Shown one piece after another: positions 6,544-14,438 of a stretch of 46,409 bases of DNA (its first letter is position 1; the number at the start of each line of letters is the position of its first letter). The translations under genes and the position numbers were made by a program. This DNA comes from Collinsella sp. (GTDB lineage Bacteria > Actinomycetota > Coriobacteriia > Coriobacteriales > Coriobacteriaceae): the NCBI GenBank assembly GCA_031296755.1, contig JAUMMZ010000030.1:1-46409 (forward strand). The letters are read 5' to 3'. A model generated the notes under the pieces. It had not been told where the DNA came from, made no database searches, and saw only the letters and a list, made by a program, of their open reading frames with translations.

Positions 6544-8001
6544 ATGGAAGCGGAAAAGAAGGCGTTTAAGATCACCAAGCGCGAAATTGGCTTTGTGCTG
6601 GGTATCGTTGTCTTTTTGCTGGTGAAGTTTCTTCCTTTGGCGGAGCTGAGCTCGACGGTCGAGCTCACGGTCGGCGGTCAGACCTGTCTGGCACTGACGC
6701 TCGCCACGGTGGTGTTCTGGGCATGTGGCGTGGCACAGCCGGGCTTTGTGGGCCTGCTCTACTGCGCGCTGCTCGTTCTGTTTAAGGTGTGCGTGGACGA
6801 CACAGGCGCCGCGAGCGTCTCGGCGACGGTCGCCTCCACGTTTAGCTCGTGGACCAAGGCCACCATGTGGCTCGTTATCGGCGCCTACCTCATCGCCAGC
6901 GCGGTCAAGGAGTCGGGCCTGGGCGAGCGTATCGCCTACGCGTTCATGCTCAAGTTCGTGCGCGACGCCAAGTCGCTCATCATCTCGATCTTCGCGCTCA
7001 CTTTTGTGCTGTCGCTGCTGATCCCGCATCCGTTCCCCCGCGCCTTCCTCATTCTCGCCGTCGTCTCGGTCATCGCCGAGTCCGCCGGCTACGGTGACGA
7101 CGACAAGGGCAAGCTCGGCTTCCTCGTGTTTGCCGCTGCCGCCCCGGGTTCCATGTTTTTCCTGACGGGCGACTCCACGCTTAACCCGCTCGTTGCGCAG
7201 TACAGTGCCGAGGCCGGCGGCATGAGCCCGTCCTTCGTCGACTGGTTCCTGTACATGAGCGTGCCTATGCTGGTTGCGCTGCTGTGCACCCTGTTCCTGG
7301 GCCTTTTCCTCTTTAAGCCCAGCAAGGAGCTCGTCTACGATCGCGAGCAGATCGTGGCCAAGCAGGCCGCGCTCGGCAAGCTCTCCGTCAAGGAGACCCG
7401 CACCATCGTGTGGCTTGTCATCGCCATCGCGCTGTGGCTCACCGTCTCGGGCGACTATATCGGCTGGGTCACCCTGGCCATTGGCGTTGCTCTCGCCATG
7501 CCCATCATCGGCGAAGTCCTCACTCCCGCCAGCTGGAACGCTGTCGACATCAAGTCCCTCATGTTCCTGACGGCCGCCATGGCTGTGGGCTCCGTGGGCG
7601 GTGCCACCGGCATGAACGCCTGGATCGCCGACGTCGTGCTCCCCAGCTCCGTGCCCGAGAACATCTTCCTGTTCGCCCTGCTCGTCGCCGCGCTTTCCAT
7701 GATCATCCACATGTTCATGGGCTCGGTCATGGCCGTGCTCGGCGTGTGCGTGCCGGCGTTCATCAGCTTCGCGGCTGGCTCCAGCGTGAGCCCGCTCGCG
7801 GTGGCGCTCATCGTCTTCACGTCTATCAACATCCACTACATCCTGCCGTTCCATAACCTGCCGATCCTTATCGGCGAGGGCAAGGACGCCGGCGGCTACA
7901 CCTCCAAAGAGGCCATGCACATGGGCATCCCCCTCACCGCGGTCGTCTTTGTCGTCGTGCTGGTCGAGGCTGCCTGGTTCCACCTCTTTGGCCTGATGTA
8001 A
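6544..8001 (+). CDS. DASS/SLC13 family anion:sodium symporter
   Basis: This 485-residue integral membrane protein has about 11-12 hydrophobic helices and belongs to the divalent anion:Na+ symporter (CitT/SLC13) group. It has two inverted halves, with polar hairpin segments GDSTLNP (near 216) in the first and TSINIHYILPFHN near the C-terminus in the second, the places where SNT-type sodium/substrate motifs normally lie. It would import a dicarboxylate, sulfate or aromatic carboxylate. Its place directly before UbiD and UbiX genes suggests that it supplies the decarboxylase substrate. Translation starts at ATG 6544 after AAAGGTGGGGAG. Confidence 0.85.
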   Translation: MEAEKKAFKITKREIGFVLGIVVFLLVKFLPLAELSSTVELTVGGQTCLALTLATVVFWACGVAQPGFVGLLYCALLVLFKVCVDDTGAASVSATVASTFSSWTKATMWLVIGAYLIASAVKESGLGERIAYAFMLKFVRDAKSLIISIFALTFVLSLLIPHPFPRAFLILAVVSVIAESAGYGDDDKGKLGFLVFAAAAPGSMFFLTGDSTLNPLVAQYSAEAGGMSPSFVDWFLYMSVPMLVALLCTLFLGLFLFKPSKELVYDREQIVAKQAALGKLSVKETRTIVWLVIAIALWLTVSGDYIGWVTLAIGVALAMPIIGEVLTPASWNAVDIKSLMFLTAAMAVGSVGGATGMNAWIADVVLPSSVPENIFLFALLVAALSMIIHMFMGSVMAVLGVCVPAFISFAAGSSVSPLAVALIVFTSINIHYILPFHNLPILIGEGKDAGGYTSKEAMHMGIPLTAVVFVVVLVEAAWFHLFGLM

Positions 8002-8143
8002 GCGATCGAGCGCCCCGGCTGTAAGTAGCCAAGCGCTTGAACTTCGAGTGGTCGAGCGCTCCGTCTGCGAGCGCCGCGACCCCATTACGTTACCCCGCCC
8101 GGCGGCACACCGCCGTCGGGCACTCTCCCGAAAGGAGCACGCC

Positions 8144-9631
8144 ATGTCCACTACCGATGCTTCCCAGATTCACGACCTGCGTTCCGCGCTCGACTTTTTG
8201 CGCGAGATGCCGGGTCAGCTGCTCGAGACCGATACCCAGGTCGATCCCGATGCCGAGGTCTCGGGCGTCTACCGTCACGTCGGTGCTGGCGGCACCGTCA
8301 TGCGCCCGACCAAAGAGGGTCCGGCGATGGTCTTCAACAACGTCAAGGGCTTTGACGACGCCAAGGTTTGCATCGGTATGCTTGCCAGCCGCAAGCGCGT
8401 TGCCGCCCTGCTCGACCTGGACGAGGAGCACCTGGGTCTCGAGATCGGCAAGCGCTTCGAGAACCTGATCGCCCCTGAGCAGATCGCCGAGGGCAAGCAC
8501 GTCGACTGCCAGGAGGTCGTGTACAAGGCGACCGACGAGGGCTTTGACCTGCGCAAGATCGTTCCCGCTCCCACCAACACGCCCGTTGACGGCGGCCCCT
8601 ACATCACCATGGGCCTCGCCTATGGCACGAGCCCCGATGGCACCCAGTCCGACGTAACCATCCACCGCTTCTCCTGCGTCGACAAGGACAAGCTCGCCAT
8701 GTGGATCACCCCGGGCAGCCGTCACCTGGGTGCGTTCTTTGACGAGTACTGCCAGCGCGGCGAGGATATGCCCATCTCCATCTCCATCGGCCTGGACCCC
8801 GCCGTGTACATGTGCTGCGGCTTCGAGGCTCCCACCACGCCGCTCGGCTTCAACGAGCTGCAGATCGCCGGCGCCCTGCGCGGCCGCGCCGTCGAGCTTG
8901 CCGACTGCGTCACCGTTCCGCAGAAGTGCATTGCCAATGCCGAGTACGTGCTCGAGGGCTACCTCATGCACGACGAGACCATCAACGAGGATGTCAACGG
9001 CCACGGCTACGCCATGCCCGAGTTCCCCGGCTACACCGGTGGCGCCAAGGTCTGCCCGGTGATCAAGATCACCGCCGTCACCACGCGCGTCAACCCCATT
9101 ATGGAGAGCTGCATCGGCCCTTCGCACGAGCACGTGTCCATGGCCGGTATCCCCACCGAGGCCTCCATCTACAAGATGGTCGAGACCGCTATCCCGGGCC
9201 GCCTGCTCAACGTTCACGCCGCTCCCTGCGGTGGCGGCAAGTTCGTTGCCATCATGCAGTTCAAGAAGTCGAGCAAAAATGACGAGGGCCGTCAGCGCAA
9301 CGCCGCCATGCTCGCCTTCTCGGCGTTCTCCGAGCTCAAGCACGTCATCCTTGTCGACGAGGATGTCGACATCTTCGATATGAGCGACGTGATGTGGGCC
9401 ATGACCACGCGCTTCCAGGCCGACGTGGACCTCATCACCATCCCCGGTTGCCACTGCCACGTGCTCGATCCGTCCAACGACCCCGCGTTCGATCCTTCGA
9501 TCCGCGAGCACGGTATCGCCTGCAAGGCCATCTTCGACTGCACGGTTCCGTTTAACCTCAAGAAGAACTTCATCCGCTCGCAGTTCATGGAGATCGACAA
9601 GGACAAGTGGGCCGCCGAGCTCGCCTTCTAG
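8144..9631 (+). CDS. UbiD-family prFMN-dependent decarboxylase, LpdC (gallate decarboxylase)-like
   Basis: The protein has 495 residues, close to LpdC of lactobacilli. It would decarboxylate an unsaturated or aromatic carboxylic acid using prenylated FMN, with metal and K+ cofactors. LpdC-like stretches are VSGVYRHVGAGGTV, GPAMVFNNVKGF, YKATDEGFD, SDVTIHRF, PEFPGYTGG (active-site Glu at about 293), EEHVSMAGIPTEAS-type segments and VDEDVDIFDM. Substrate (gallate, protocatechuate or another hydroxybenzoate) is inferred only from similarity. ATG 8144 follows AAAGGAG; an upstream in-frame extension lacks a ribosome site. It lies 142 bp after the transporter gene and 33 bp before ubiX. Confidence 0.92.
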   Translation: MSTTDASQIHDLRSALDFLREMPGQLLETDTQVDPDAEVSGVYRHVGAGGTVMRPTKEGPAMVFNNVKGFDDAKVCIGMLASRKRVAALLDLDEEHLGLEIGKRFENLIAPEQIAEGKHVDCQEVVYKATDEGFDLRKIVPAPTNTPVDGGPYITMGLAYGTSPDGTQSDVTIHRFSCVDKDKLAMWITPGSRHLGAFFDEYCQRGEDMPISISIGLDPAVYMCCGFEAPTTPLGFNELQIAGALRGRAVELADCVTVPQKCIANAEYVLEGYLMHDETINEDVNGHGYAMPEFPGYTGGAKVCPVIKITAVTTRVNPIMESCIGPSHEHVSMAGIPTEASIYKMVETAIPGRLLNVHAAPCGGGKFVAIMQFKKSSKNDEGRQRNAAMLAFSAFSELKHVILVDEDVDIFDMSDVMWAMTTRFQADVDLITIPGCHCHVLDPSNDPAFDPSIREHGIACKAIFDCTVPFNLKKNFIRSQFMEIDKDKWAAELAF

Positions 9632-9664
9632 TAAGTAGCCCTACCAAGTAGTTAAGGAGTTGTC

Positions 9665-10243
9665 ATGCCTGAGTCTTCTGTTCGTCCCCGTCGCATTGTC
9701 GTTGGCGTGTCTGGCGCCAGCGGTGCGGCACTGGGCCTTGAATGCCTCAAATGCCTGCGCCAGGCCGGCGCTGAGTCGGCGCTTGTCGTCACGCGCGGGG
9801 GAGAGATCACCATCGAGCAGGAGCTCGGCATGACGCTCGACGAGTTTGCGTGCTATGCCGATGTGGTCTACGACAACAAGAACATTGGCGCTGCCATCGC
9901 AAGCGGCACCTATTCGGTCGACGGCATGATCGTGGCTCCCTGCTCCATGAAGACGCTCGCCGGCATCGCGAGCGGCTACAGCGAAAACCTGTTGCTGCGT
10001 GCGGCCGATGTGCAGATGAAAGAGCAGCGCCGTCTGGTGCTTATGGTGCGCGAGACGCCCTTCAGTGCGATTCATGTCGACAACATGGCACGCCTGGCGC
10101 GCGTGCCGGGCGTCATGCTCATGCCGCCCATGCTCACGTTTTACAACGGCCCCGTCACGCTCGATGAGGCGGTGCATCACATCGCCGCCAAGGCACTCGA
10201 GGCCGTCGGCGTGTCGTGCGCCAACTATAAGCGCTGGTCATAG
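9665..10243 (+). CDS. ubiX: UbiX-family flavin prenyltransferase
   Basis: The protein has 192 residues. UbiX joins dimethylallyl monophosphate to FMNH2 to form prFMN, the cofactor of UbiD enzymes. FMN-binding GVSGASGA (14-21), GTYSVDGMIVAPCSMKTLAG (81-100), SENLLLRAADV and the prenyl-site RRLVLMVRETPFSAIH (122-137) are diagnostic. Length is normal. It follows ubiD after a 33-bp gap with AAGGAG before ATG 9665, so the two are cotranscribed and form a cofactor-enzyme pair. A terminator at 10277 closes the operon. The donor requirement links it to the IDI-like domain encoded at 5.4 kb. Confidence 0.95.
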   Translation: MPESSVRPRRIVVGVSGASGAALGLECLKCLRQAGAESALVVTRGGEITIEQELGMTLDEFACYADVVYDNKNIGAAIASGTYSVDGMIVAPCSMKTLAGIASGYSENLLLRAADVQMKEQRRLVLMVRETPFSAIHVDNMARLARVPGVMLMPPMLTFYNGPVTLDEAVHHIAAKALEAVGVSCANYKRWS

Positions 10244-10276
10244 GCATCTTTAGGGTAGGATACGAGTAGTGTTTGA

Positions 10277-10306
10277 GCCCGCTGCCCCTGTGGGCGGCGG
10301 GCTTTT
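10277..10306 (+). terminator. intrinsic terminator after ubiX
   Basis: GCCCGCTGCCC, loop CTGT, GGGCGGCGGGC and TTTT. It is an 11-pair stem with one G-U pair, between ubiX and the MerR gene. Confidence 0.8.
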
Positions 10307-10334
10307 CGTGTCAAAGGGTGTGTCGGGAGGACCT

Positions 10335-11201
10335 ATGCAGACGGGTATGTATGCGATTAGCGAGATGGCGAGCTTGTTTAATGTTTCGCGCCAAACGCTC
10401 ATCTACTACGACAAGATCGGTCTGTTTAAACCCGCCGTGGTTAACGAAAAAGGCTACCGTTTCTATTCGCCCACGCAGATCCCGCTCATGCGTCTGATCT
10501 GCATGCTGCGCGACTTGGGACTGGAACTCGATGAGATCGATCGCCTGACCTCGACGTTCGACATTGGAGAGATGACCGACCACCTGCGCTCGCGGGTGCA
10601 GGCGCTCGACGAGCAGATTGCCGGGCTCAAAGCCGAGCGTGCGAGCGTGCAGGAGCGGCTGAGTTTTTACGACGAGGCGGTCTATTGGCGCGAGCGCGAG
10701 GACAAACCGGAGCTCAAGCAATTCGAGCGCCGCTACGTGGTCTTTGAGGAGTTCCCGGGCGATATCGAGCGTGGCCGCTCGATGCTGCACCCCACGCTCA
10801 TGCGGGCGATTCTGCGCATGCGTGCGCTCACGGGCACACGTCCCATGCGCGGTTGGGGCGCCATGCTGCGTCGCGAGGCGCTGTATTCCGGCGACCCCAT
10901 CGCCGGTGCCGGTTCCTTTGCCGTGTTGCCGCGTGGTGCCGAGGAAATACTGCCGAGCGATCCTGCCGAGCTGGCGGAGATTGGCGTCGAGGTGCTGCCC
11001 GAGGGCACGTACCTGTGCATGAGTCGCTGGGGCATGCCGTACGAGCCCGAGGGTATCCGCGCCATCGTGGCCTGCATGGACAGGCACGCGCTCCAGCCCA
11101 TCGGCAATGCTTTCGATTTTTGCTACCTGGACACCACGAGTTACGACGAGTCTCACCAAGAGGACTTCTGCTGTATCCAAATCCCCGTCGCCCTCAAATA
11201 A
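10335..11201 (+). CDS. MerR-family transcriptional regulator with effector-binding C-terminus
   Basis: The protein has 288 residues. The N-terminal winged helix (about 5-75; MYAISEMASLFNVSRQTLIYYDKIGLF) is a MerR DNA-binding domain, followed by a coiled coil (about 76-115) and a 150-residue GyrI-like region expected to bind a small molecule. It would sit on promoters with long spacers and activate them when its ligand is bound. Start ATG 10335 follows GGGAGGACC. It is the natural candidate to control the neighbouring decarboxylase module, but no operator is visible. A terminator separates it from ubiX. Confidence 0.88.
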   Translation: MQTGMYAISEMASLFNVSRQTLIYYDKIGLFKPAVVNEKGYRFYSPTQIPLMRLICMLRDLGLELDEIDRLTSTFDIGEMTDHLRSRVQALDEQIAGLKAERASVQERLSFYDEAVYWREREDKPELKQFERRYVVFEEFPGDIERGRSMLHPTLMRAILRMRALTGTRPMRGWGAMLRREALYSGDPIAGAGSFAVLPRGAEEILPSDPAELAEIGVEVLPEGTYLCMSRWGMPYEPEGIRAIVACMDRHALQPIGNAFDFCYLDTTSYDESHQEDFCCIQIPVALK

Positions 11202-11202
11202 C

Positions 11203-11300
11203 TTGCGGTGAAATAGTCCCTAAATAGCTCGAGTGGGCGTGCAAACAGGAACTATTCCACCGCAACTTCGATGTGACAAGGGAATAGTCCCTTTGTCACA
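11203..11300. repeat. imperfect inverted repeat plus family A palindrome copy 4
   Basis: TTGCGGTGAAATAGTCCC (from 11203) pairs imperfectly with GGAACTATTCCACCGCAA (11248-11265). It is followed at 11272-11300 by a complete family A palindrome, TGTGACAAGGGAA/AGTCCCTTTGTCACA. Two palindromic elements are stacked in the gap between the MerR gene and the next gene. Confidence 0.75.
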
Positions 11301-11377
11301 TTCCGTGCGAGCCCTCGTGCCGTCTGGGGGTATAAGGCTAGCGAGTGTTTATTTGCGAGGCCTAAGGGGCGCCCCGT

Positions 11378-12235
11378 ATGGATATCGATAACTTTGAATG
11401 GTGGTATAGCGAGGGCGAGGCTCCGGACGAGGAGTGGGACGAGCCCGCGCCGCGTGACGTGTCGAGCGACGAGGACGAGACCGGCAACGATGCCGCTGTC
11501 GAGCCTGATGCCGCCGAACCCCTAACCTTTGAACAGGCTTGGGCCCAGGCCGAGGCCGACGAGGCAAAGGCCGATGCCACGGCCACGCTCGGTGAGCCGG
11601 CGGACATGTCCATCTCGCCGGCCAAGACCCCGCAGCCGCGCCATAACATCGACCCCGGCAGCACGGCATCCTTCAGCATCCTCGACGTGCCCGCGCAAGG
11701 TGCCCAGGCACCCGCGCCCACGCATCGCCCCAACCTAGCTCGCGAGGAAGACGCAGGCCGCCGTTCTCCACTCGGCCCCATCCTCATCGCCTTCATGGCC
11801 GGCGTCATCGCTTGCTCGGCGATCGGAAATGTCTGGAGCCATGTGGAGCAACAGCGCAAAGATGCCGCCAAGGTCGAGATGTCTGTCGAACAATCGCTCA
11901 GCCGCACGCGCTCGGTGCATGTGTCGATCGAGGTCAAGGACGGCGCGACGTGGGACACCGCCCGCGGCGACAGCCAGATGCTCATCCATATCGTGGGCCG
12001 CACACTCAGGGGGCAGACGATTGACGAGTATCAATATGTCAACTCCGCTGGCTACGGCATCGAGCTTAAGCCCGGCGACTACGAGCTCACGGTCGATGAA
12101 CCGCCCGTCGCCACCGATGGCACGCGCTTCCGCGCCTCAAAGCGCATGGTTCCCGTGAGCTTTAACTCGCAGGCGCCCGATACGGTCGACAGCACGCCGC
12201 AGGGCGGGTTCGACCTTTACGCAATCGCTCAATAA
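11378..12235 (+). CDS. hypothetical membrane protein with acidic cytoplasmic region and one TM
   Basis: This 285-residue protein is not a family I recognise. Residues 1-125 are strongly acidic and Ala/Pro-rich, probably disordered. Residues 129-152 (IAFMAGVIACSAIGNVW) form one transmembrane helix preceded by RR, so the N-terminus should be cytoplasmic. Residues 155-285 form an extracytoplasmic domain with predicted beta strands, beginning with a short helical VEQQRKDAAKVEMSVEQ stretch. Start ATG 11378 has AAGGGGC upstream at a long spacing. It is unclear whether it shares a transcript with the epimerase gene 79 bp downstream. Confidence 0.75.
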   Translation: MDIDNFEWWYSEGEAPDEEWDEPAPRDVSSDEDETGNDAAVEPDAAEPLTFEQAWAQAEADEAKADATATLGEPADMSISPAKTPQPRHNIDPGSTASFSILDVPAQGAQAPAPTHRPNLAREEDAGRRSPLGPILIAFMAGVIACSAIGNVWSHVEQQRKDAAKVEMSVEQSLSRTRSVHVSIEVKDGATWDTARGDSQMLIHIVGRTLRGQTIDEYQYVNSAGYGIELKPGDYELTVDEPPVATDGTRFRASKRMVPVSFNSQAPDTVDSTPQGGFDLYAIAQ

Positions 12236-12314
12236 CTGCGCCCGCCGCCTCTCCGTGCCGCCAAGAGTGGCACAATAGCCCTCGACACTGTTGTTTACTT
12301 TTGGAGGAAGTAGC

Positions 12315-13208
12315 ATGTCCACCGTCACTACCATCAAGCGCGGCGGCCTCACCGCGGCCATCGATTCCATGGGCGCCCAGCTCACGAGCCTTGCCCTCAA
12401 CGGCAATGAGTATCTGTGGCAGGGCGACCCGGCCTTTTGGGGCAAGCACGCGCCCATCCTGTTCCCCATCGTGGGATCGCTGCGCAACAACACGGCGACG
12501 TCTGCCGCCGGCACCTGCGAGATGGCGCGCCACGGCATCGCACGCATTGTCGAGCACAAGATCGTCGAGGTGTCGGAGGACAGTTCGTCCGTTACCTACG
12601 AGCTCACCGACACGCCCGAGTCGCTCAAGGCGTTCCCATTCCACTTTAAGCTCAACATGACCTATGCCCTGACCGGCGACGCCACCCTTACGCAGACCTT
12701 TGCCGTCACCAACACCGGCGACGTGGACCTGCCGTTCTCGGTGGGCGGCCACCCCGCATTTAACGTGCCCGCCCCCGGCGCCGAGGACGAGGCGTTCGAG
12801 GATTACGAGCTGGCGTTTACCGAGGCTTGGACTAACGAGGCCCCCGTCATCACGCCCGATGGCCTTATGACGTTCGAGGGTAGCTACAAGGCCCCCGATA
12901 ACTCGGACGTGCTGCCCATCACGCACCGCAGCTTCGATAACGACGCCATCATGTTCACCGATACCCCGGGCTCCACGCTCACGCTGCGCGGCCGCAAGTC
13001 GGGCCACGGCGTCAAGATCGACTTTGAAGGCTTTAAGTACATCGGCGTGTGGTCTGCCGCCAACGACGCTCCGTTTGTGGCGCTCGAGCCTTGGACCGGT
13101 CACACCACCATGTCCACCGAGGACGACGTCTTTGAGCACAAGGTCAACACCATCACGCTGGCGCCGGGCGAGACGGACGTCCGCAGCTTTAGCGTCACTT
13201 TGCTCTAG
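12315..13208 (+). CDS. aldose 1-epimerase family protein (LacX-like)
   Basis: The protein has 297 residues. The galactose mutarotase-like beta-sandwich family interconverts alpha and beta anomers of sugars. Family marks are ILFPIVGSLRNN, HGIAR (about 73-77), GGHPAFN (about 144-150, with the catalytic His) and ALEPWTGHT near the C-terminus. The LacX-like subgroup fits better than GalM, and the sugar is not known. ATG 12315 follows TTTGGAGGAAG. A composite stem-loop element begins directly after its stop codon. Confidence 0.88.
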   Translation: MSTVTTIKRGGLTAAIDSMGAQLTSLALNGNEYLWQGDPAFWGKHAPILFPIVGSLRNNTATSAAGTCEMARHGIARIVEHKIVEVSEDSSSVTYELTDTPESLKAFPFHFKLNMTYALTGDATLTQTFAVTNTGDVDLPFSVGGHPAFNVPAPGAEDEAFEDYELAFTEAWTNEAPVITPDGLMTFEGSYKAPDNSDVLPITHRSFDNDAIMFTDTPGSTLTLRGRKSGHGVKIDFEGFKYIGVWSAANDAPFVALEPWTGHTTMSTEDDVFEHKVNTITLAPGETDVRSFSVTLL

Positions 13209-13327
13209 AGGTTCCGCCGTTCTGACGAACGGCGGGCCGGTCGACGCTGCGCGCCATCCAGAGCGACAATTTGTCATTCAAAAGGCAAGGCATGACCAGA
13301 AGGTCTATGCCTTGCCTTTTTCATGCC
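13209..13327 (+). ncRNA. composite structured 3' element, copy 1 (truncated)
   Basis: It starts one base after the epimerase stop. Hairpin A is CCGCCGTT (13214-13221) / AACGGCGG (13228-13235). Then come GACGCTGC (13243-13250), a 5' outer arm CCAGAGCGACAA, and an A-rich/T-rich terminator stem (13280-13321, GGCAAGGCAT/ATGCCTTGCC). Compared with copies at 28239 and 43873 the 3' outer arm is missing and is replaced by a family B palindrome. 'ncRNA' here means a structured transcript end, not a proven RNA gene. Confidence 0.6.
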
Positions 13328-13383
13328 TAGTCGTTGGGGACGTTCTTGTTTGACTAGTCGTTTAAGAACGTCCCCAACGACTA
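13328..13383. repeat. family B repeat, two 29-bp units in inverted orientation
   Basis: TAGTCGTTGGGGACGTTCTT (13328-13347) and its exact complement (13364-13383) form 20-bp arms. Each half is one 29-bp unit of the form TAGTCRTT-GGGGACGTTCTT-...YGACTA with its own short terminal inverted repeats; the two units share CTAG at 13353-13356. A single unit lies at 28415-28443. Confidence 0.8.
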
Positions 13384-13409
13384 CCAATCGTTTTCAGTTC
13401 GTTAATTTG

Positions 13410-13435
13410 TATATATGCATCTTATATATGCATCT
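13410..13435 (+). promoter_or_regulatory. tandem 13-bp repeat upstream of the amino acid ABC operon
   Basis: TATATATGCATCT occurs twice in direct tandem (13410-13422 and 13423-13435) in AT-rich DNA 68 bp before the binding-protein start. It probably overlaps the promoter and may be an operator for a regulator of amino acid uptake; ArgR is one possibility, but I cannot match a known box. Confidence 0.45.
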
Positions 13436-13502
13436 GCTGGAAGTGACGCTGAGCGGTATCCTGTTAAGTCGTTAGCGTACGATTCAACAGGGAAGGCAGA
13501 TT

Positions 13503-14429
13503 ATGCATTCTCCCCAACAGTGCGATGCGCAGCGCCAGCCGGTATGCAGCCGTCGCATCTTTTTGGGTAGCGCTCTCGCTGCGAGCGCTTCCGTCGTCGC
13601 CGGCGCGCTCGCCGGCTGTCAGCGCCCGTCCACGCTCAAGGTGGTTCAGCCCACGACGGGCGGCGGTCGCGACGACCTGTCCGATTCCGTGATCGGCAAG
13701 GATAAGATCCGCATCGGCATGGAGGCGGCCTACGCCCCGTACAACTGGCAGGTTTCCGAAGCCAGTGAGTTCACCATCCCCATCGACAACGTGCAGGGCG
13801 CCTATGCCGATGGCTACGACGTGCAGATCGCCAAGATCGTCTGCAAGGCCCTCGGTGGCGAGCCCGTTGCCGTCAAGCAGAGCTTCTCGGGCCTTATCGA
13901 TTCGCTCAACAACGGCCAGATCGACCTCATCATCGCCGGTATGAGCGCCACGCCCGAGCGCGAGGAGTCGGTCGGCTTCTCCGACCCGTACTTCATTGGC
14001 TACTTTGGCCTGTTCGTAAAAGAGGGTTCCCCCTACCAAAATGCCACCAAGCTCAGCGACTTTAGCGGTGCCACGGTACTCGGCCAAAAGGACACCATGC
14101 TCGATACCGTCATCGACGAGATCCCGGGCGTTGTGCACAAGAACCCGGTCGATTCGGTTCCCACGGTGTTCTCGAATCTGCTGCAGGGCACGTGCGACGC
14201 CGTGACTTACAACACCGAGAACGAGAAGGGCTATATGGCCCAAAATCCCGGTATCGTCCCCATCCAGTTTGCCGAGGGCGAGGGCTTTAAGCAGGAGGTC
14301 ACGGCAAATGTCGGTTGCCGCAAGGGCTCGGACAAGCTGCTTAAGCTCATCGACAAGACACTCAAGGGCATTAGCCAAGAGGAGCGCGACCAAATGTGGG
14401 ACGCGTGCCTCGACCGTCAGCCGGCATAG
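13503..14429 (+). CDS. amino acid ABC transporter substrate-binding lipoprotein (family 3, Tat-exported)
   Basis: The protein has 308 residues. The leader has a twin-arginine motif SRRIFL (16-21) and a lipobox LAGC with Cys39, so it is probably Tat-exported and lipid-anchored outside the membrane. The mature part is a type 3 solute-binding protein: IRIGMEAAYAPYNW, YADGYDVQIAKIVCKALGG and a SFSGLIDSLNNGQIDLIIAG stretch. It delivers a polar amino acid to the permease encoded 10 bp downstream. ATG 13503 follows GGGAAGG. Confidence 0.9.
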   Translation: MHSPQQCDAQRQPVCSRRIFLGSALAASASVVAGALAGCQRPSTLKVVQPTTGGGRDDLSDSVIGKDKIRIGMEAAYAPYNWQVSEASEFTIPIDNVQGAYADGYDVQIAKIVCKALGGEPVAVKQSFSGLIDSLNNGQIDLIIAGMSATPEREESVGFSDPYFIGYFGLFVKEGSPYQNATKLSDFSGATVLGQKDTMLDTVIDEIPGVVHKNPVDSVPTVFSNLLQGTCDAVTYNTENEKGYMAQNPGIVPIQFAEGEGFKQEVTANVGCRKGSDKLLKLIDKTLKGISQEERDQMWDACLDRQPA

Positions 14430-14438
14430 GGAGGCAGC

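Noticed and set aside
6319..8151. 610-codon minus-strand frame opposite the DASS gene
   Set aside because: Its composition (His/Asp/Glu/Arg-rich) is typical of antisense reading of GC-rich membrane-protein DNA, and it lacks a ribosome site.
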